Positions 59,029 to 64,000 of a stretch of 64,000 nucleotides of DNA are shown here, piece after piece. Origin of the DNA: Lycorma delicatula (lineage: Eukaryota > Arthropoda > Insecta > Hemiptera > Fulgoridae); NCBI RefSeq assembly GCF_047948215.1, contig NC_134455.1:160872575-160936574 (forward strand), given 5' to 3'. Position numbers and translations under genes: made by a program. Positions within the stretch are counted from its first letter, which is position 1, and every line of letters starts with the position of its first letter. The notes under the pieces are model-generated. The model was not told where the DNA came from. It was given only the letters and a program-made list of their open reading frames with translations, and ran no database searches.

Positions 59029-60940
59029 CTGAAAAAAATTATTTTTTTTTTGTATAAAAATTTGACTGTATAAAAACAGGTCAAAACAAATACACAAAGT
59101 CTGCTCAAAATATACCCTAATACATTTTTTCTTCTTGCAGAGTAATTAAATGCAAATAGTAAAAGTCTTATTATCTATCTGATGTACATACATGTTTTTA
59201 GTAACCTCATAGAGCACTTAAATTGTATGTTTATCTAACAAAGGGTTACTGAAAATTTTATTTTTTGTATAATGATAAAAAAATAGAAAAACATTACTGT
59301 ATAAGTTTTGCTAAAAGTTTGATAACAAGTTTGGTATAACAGCAAATCAATTCTTAAGATTATGCAAGTTTTTGGGAACAAGGCAATGGGATTACAAAAA
59401 TTAACAAGGGGTATAAGCATTTTCAAAATTGCCAAACTTCCGTTGAATGTGACCAGTGTATAGATAAATAGTCCATCAAGCTGAAATCCAAAAGTTCTTA
59501 ACTACATCTGCAGTATGGTAATAGAAAATTGTTGGCCAACTATTTCAGAAAACTAAAATTTACACTGGGATAAGGACGGGTTCTACAAATGATTTTAATG
59601 AACAATCTAGTACGAATAGGGTGACCATGAAACTGATACCAAAGCTGCTTTCACTCGAACAGGATTTGTTATAACATTGTTTAGGACATGATAAGACCAT
59701 AGCAACGGTGATCCTAACTTCCTACAACCATAACTGGTGATAAATTGAACCAAATCTTTGTCATCACAGTGCAATTCACCGTCATCCCTAAAGAAAGAAG
59801 ACATGCAAGAAAGCAAGACAAGCAAGGAGTAAAATGAAAGTGCTGCCAAATGTTTTTTCTTTAACTGCCAACAAAAAATTCTATCTGAAAGTTCTGTCTA
59901 GTTGTCACGATGTAGTTCAGCACAAAAGTCCAAACCTGTGGTAATCATGCAAGCAGCAATTACATCACAATAAGCACCTGTCCATTCCAGAATTTCTTGT
60001 GCAAAATTCTTCAAGTTTACCAGACACCTTGTGATTTTTCATTGTTCACCAAACTAAAAATGCTGCTGAAAAGTTCTCAATTTAACAGCCGAGGATAAAA
60101 TAACAACAAGTCTGTTAACAAACAGTGGACCATTCCAAAAGTGGACTAAGAAAAATGTTCTCATCCAATGTAAGGACTGCTGGGTACATGTGTGGAATCA
60201 TGAGGTGTTTATTACATCACACTTACAAATCAATTAATTCAATCTCTCTCTTACAAAATTTGTTTGTTTTCAATTAAAGACATTAATTCTCAAATTTAGG
60301 CATAAGCATTAAAATAATGTAATAAAATGTGAAAAAGTACATTTTTATTTCCTTAAGAAACGAAACATATTGGAAAAAAACTAGTTTTTTTAACTGAAAG
60401 ACAACCAGACAAATTTGAAAATATAAAAGTGCAGTTACACATTAAACTTATAGATGATATATAAAGAAACACAAAAAAAAGATTATATATTATTTCTGAA
60501 TGGTTGCTGCTACATCTTGGGAATAATTAAATTAATAAAACAAATTGGCAGCATCATCTTGACGAGGATTTTTACTCTTAAATGTCTTTCTGCCTTATCA
60601 ATAAATTTCTCGTAATTTTTTTTACTCAATTATTAAAACATGAAACACTCAAAGCCTGTAAATTATTAGGACCAGAAAATATATATGCCATTGGAAGTTT
60701 TTTTTTTGGAGGGTGAAAAACGCTTTGTGTTATTGCCTGGAATAAAAATGTTTTATAAAAAAATAACTAACTACAAACAGCCTAAAAATTTAAATAAAAA
60801 AAAAACTTATAACTAATATCACAAATAAAAGTTTTCTTAAAATACATTTTAAATTAATATTACAGCTGTAAACAGAGAATTAAAATAAGTGAAAATATAA
60901 TAAAAAAAGAATATATATATAAAATTTAATCAAGAATAAG
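59029..60940. other. Upstream intron of PP2A-B, no recognised element
   Basis: Must be intron if the missing N-terminal PP2A-B exons lie to the right. A minus-strand frame at 59849-59607 (FRDDGELHCDDKDLV) has no family I recognise. Confidence 0.4.
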
Positions 60941-60954
60941 CAGAATTTTACTAA

Positions 60955-61610
60955 GTCCGAGAGAGATGTAAAGGGCCCCTTCTTAGACAAGAAAGACTAA
61001 GAACTAACATAAAAACTAAAATTAAATATAAACTTAAAACTAATATACTAAAAACTTACCACTACTATCACAGTTCGAATCTTAAAAATATGATAAAATT
61101 ATTTAAAAGAAGCATAAAAATGAACACAAAAAACAATATAAAATTTACATAAACATAAAATTAATAATGTCCGAGAGGGCTGTAAAGGCCCCTTCACAAA
61201 TAACAGAATAAAAAAACCTACACAACATAAAAATTAAATAAAAAACACACTAAAAACTTTTCAAATACAAAAACTATACACAATATCAAATTTTATGTAC
61301 AAGAGCAACACAACGCAAAAATATAAAAAACTTCATTATTATTGCCCAAGATTTAGCAGATATTTCTGGGCAATTTAAATTTATGATGCAACGCCACATA
61401 CCATATGCAATCCACAAGTATGTGGCGCACAGTCAAGCGGCAGTTGGATCGTACGCATATTGGTGCATTTACTTTTGACATTAGATAACCATGTACGACT
61501 CTGGTATGGCCTAACCGCAAATTGACAAAGGACTACTTCCTCTCGACGGAGTTTATTATCCACTGTGGCAGTCTGTTGGAAGTGTTCATCGTTTAGATTG
61601 GAAAAGGGGG
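60955..61610 (-). pseudogene. LINE ORF2 C-terminal end and 3'UTR (Jockey/R1-like RNase H-type tail)
   Basis: On the minus strand, with one frame change, the sequence from about 61610 reads RREEVVLCQLRLGHTRVVHG, then YLMSKVNAPICVRSNCRLTV, then RHILVDCIWY and HKFKLPRNICKILGNNNEV. This matches the common insect LINE C-terminus (RREEVVL.RLRIGHT..THGYL, CxxC, LTVRHIL.DC, KFKLP). Downstream, two copies of a GTCCGAGAG...GTAAAGG-CCCCTTC motif at 60955-60990 and 61169-61195 (plus-strand view) are typical tandem 3'UTR repeats of such elements. Confidence 0.7.
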
Positions 61611-63453
61611 TCTGAGAAAAACATTTTATTATTGTTATATTTAATGAAAGAGATTGTTCTGTACACTTTTTTTTTAGCAATGCACTCAGCAAATAAATGA
61701 ATCAGATAACAACTATTACTTACACTAACTTTTGCGTAACAATTGTGATGTAACAAAACTATTTCATTTACATCTATTCTATTTAATATAATTTCCAACT
61801 AAATACTTTTGAATGAAAACAGAATACTTTTCTCAAAATTCTTCATATACCTTGCACAGCATGCAATCAACCAATTTGTTTACTTAAATACAAACATAAA
61901 AATTTCTTTACAATAAAGGCAACTAAAAATTAAAAAATGAACTTAATTTTTTTTTTAAACGAACAGTTTTATTAACTATTTTAGGAGAAAGAAGTATCTA
62001 CTTTTTTTTTTTAGACAGACAAGACTGGTTTTTAAAAATGTCAAATCAGGTTCATTTTGATTTGATTTTAACTCCTTTGAAGGAGATGACAATCCATCTG
62101 ATCTTTATTGGATGGACTGCGTACAAATTTAAAGTAAGCAAAATATTTGATTTATACTATATACAAACTAAATGCTAATGGGGTGAATTTGTGATTGAAT
62201 TAAAAAACAATCTGTGATATGCATAAGATGTCTCATGTAGTAAATTTTACCATTCTCTATCTAGTGAAGAAAAAAATAAACCTCCACGTAAATAATATAA
62301 AAAATAAACTTATAATACAGAACAAGAGGTATAATCAATTTGATTACAATAATGTACATGTTAGCATAAAAAATATTTTTAGAAAGATATTTCTTGGCTA
62401 ACCTTTTGTGCCCATTGTTTGAAGTGTTTTATTAAGAAAAAAAACTGCGTTTTTCAAGAAGCTGGACTGTGAAACTTTTCATTTTTAGATATATGTGGGT
62501 ACTTACCTCATTACTAGAATTTTACATTTCATCTAATTTGGTTTTGTAAAACTACAACAACATATACTATCCACAAACTAGCTAATGCTTTTCTTTAGGA
62601 TAACCCACAGATTTCCTGTCATCTATAAAATAATTATAAATTTCCATCAGTTCACCCTTAAATAAGAAAAAATACCTACTACTGGTTTTTATCAGTAAAT
62701 TCTATGTTATAAATTTGTATAGATCTACATATTACTGTACTCAATACATAAATATTCAATATAAGAGTGTGTTACGTTATTGTTATTAACAACATACACA
62801 ACCATGTGTTAATTATAAATATACTAACAATGTAATAACTACAATCTTCTTAATCTACAATAAATACAAAATAAGAAATAACAATTTATTAATGTTCAAT
62901 TAATGACAACCAGTATATAACAATTTATTAATATTCAACTAATGACAACCAGTAAAACACTTAATAAATGTAATAAACAAACATTTTAATTACTTTAACC
63001 TAAAAAGAGTATACTTTTGGATAAGAGCTATTAAGTATATTCTTAATAATAAAATCTTAATGCTCTCTTTTTCGAGTAAAAAATATTTCTAGAGACATAA
63101 AATGGTATTTTAGAAACATAAATATCATTCATATCATAGTGATATGTACCTACTTTGGGAGTTTCTTCAAACTGCCAAAATGTTAGTGGGGAACTTTTAA
63201 TTTATTATAACAGGACAGCAAATTTAACAAACAGTATATTATTATGAAACATACATGACAATGTCGTTTTCAGGTGTCAGAAACAGAACTCCAGAATGAA
63301 TAGAATTTATAGAACAAATAGTTTTTATTTAGAATAATGTTTTATGCGTAATCTTGAAGCAACAATTAAGTTTATTTTTTACATATTGTCTGTCAGGTAG
63401 CAGGTACGTTAGTGTTGCACAGACCAATCTGTTAGGAGCCGGGGATACAGTAC
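61611..63453. other. AT-rich non-coding stretch with a 39-bp tandem repeat
   Basis: A two-copy tandem repeat of 39 bp lies at 62878-62955 (unit start ATAACAATTTATTAATGTTC). No PP2A-B N-terminal exon was recognised here. Confidence 0.5.
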
Positions 63454-64000
63454 ATGGCAAAACCACAAGAGAAAATACAGCGTATGTACTGGTTCATAGA
63501 AACAAAATTAGCAACTCTCATACAAAGAAATAATACACAAGTCTATCAGAAATTCTCAGAGTGAAAAAAAGACACATAAGTGGTGTGAACAGTTTTTGGA
63601 AACTGGAAGCGTTTTGAAAGAACACCCACCTGGTAAGCCTAAAACAAGTGTCAAAAATCCAGAAAGAATTTGACTCTTTCCAACAAAATCGAAGATGTTC
63701 AGTTTATAGTGTTAATCATAAACTACACATTCCTAAAAGTATTCTCCATGATGTTTGTCAAAAGTGATTGAAACTTTGTACTTATAAACACTATGGCTAC
63801 TCTATGAAATTTAATTCTAACAATACACCAGAAAGAGTTCACTTTGTAACAGCCATGTATGACTTCATTTCTGCTGAATAAAACTACCTGAGTGCATTTT
63901 ATTTTCTGGCAGAAAAGAACATTTCTTGTTAATAGAGTCTTAAATCAACATAATTGTATGGGACTCAAAAAATCCACAAGAATTGGTGGAATTCAGTCAC
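63454..64000 (+). pseudogene. IS630/Tc1-mariner superfamily transposase relic (copy 2), cut by window end
   Basis: Begins at ATG 63454 with MAKPQEKIQRMYWFIETKLA then TLIQRNN, the family's N-terminus (MAKPQEK.Q...W..E..S...VQR). Broken frames continue with WKRFERTP, a segment around 63745 matching 'IPKSTVHDVL', and at the edge HNCMGLKKSTRI, matching the 'HNCRIWG.ENPH' region just after the first catalytic Asp. Stops begin within 40 codons. Same superfamily as 26655-27826. Confidence 0.65.

Noticed and set aside
59607..59849. Minus-strand frame with DDGEL, resembling the missing N-terminal blade of PP2A-B (NHDGELLATGDKGG)
   Set aside because: Only four residues agree; the following residues do not fit a WD repeat, and no exon of the expected size and phase joins 59028.
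60541..61000. A-rich runs considered as retrogene tails
   Set aside because: No adjacent processed gene copy and no flanking duplication found.
1..64000. CRISPR arrays, operons, bacterial promoters or ribosome binding sites
   Set aside because: Spliced genes, SINEs and LINEs show this is animal nuclear DNA; direct repeats seen are microsatellites or transposon-related.

Overview
This is AT-rich animal DNA, almost certainly from an insect and most likely a hemipteran. Two cellular genes are recognisable, both on the minus strand. The repeats (mariner, IS630/Tc1-like, Harbinger, P-element/THAP, hAT, Mutator-like, RTE-, Jockey- and R1-like LINEs, tRNA-derived SINEs) are a typical arthropod mixture. 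The species cannot be fixed from the window alone.

Cellular genes. (1) The regulatory B (B55/PR55, twins) subunit of protein phosphatase 2A runs right to left from 59028 to its stop codon at 34516. Seven exons with consistent GT-AG sites and phases give 1161 nt (386 residues plus stop). The N-terminal ~55-60 residues must lie beyond the right edge or were missed. (2) The first coding exon of a glutathione synthetase gene lies at 4525-4628; the rest should lie to the left, beyond the window. Two short orphan terminal exons (23187-23271 plus, 31404-31473 minus) have good splice acceptors and coding-like composition but no recognised identity.

Layout. 0-2 kb: Mutator-like relic interrupted by a SINE. 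4.5 kb: glutathione synthetase exon. 5.2-6.0 and 13.1-14.4 kb: two copies of a ZBED5-like hAT relic. 7.99-8.14 kb: tRNA-derived SINE. 9.6-9.86 kb: second SINE family. 10.6-11.4 kb: hAT C-terminus. 11.75-13.1 kb: Jockey-like LINE relic. 15.5 kb: long TA microsatellite. 18.1-22.2 kb: a SINE, two oppositely oriented halves of a Harbinger transposase, and a P-element/THAP relic between them. 24-25.6 kb: LINE ORF1 relic with a 139-bp tandem duplication. 26.7-27.8 kb: IS630/Tc1-like transposase relic. 28.8-29.3 kb: LINE 3' relic. 33.2-34.0 kb: mariner relic. 34.5-59.0 kb: the PP2A-B gene, with introns holding a 12-bp-TIR element, a broken mariner, a nearly intact LINE with a 12-bp target-site duplication, a 702-bp element with 52-bp TIRs, two more mariner relics, an old LINE, a LINE copy containing a nested SINE, and an unnamed multicopy transposon-like relic. 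61-61.6 kb: LINE C-terminus and 3'UTR. 63.45-64 kb: another IS630/Tc1-like element cut by the window edge.

The most informative signals are structural. The LINE at 38017-40575 has an exact 12-bp target-site duplication. A second copy of this LINE carries a SINE with an exact 13-bp duplication whose empty site is preserved in the first copy, and its 5' end looks inverted as in twin priming. Two different tRNA-derived SINE families share a 3' tail. No new cellular system was found.
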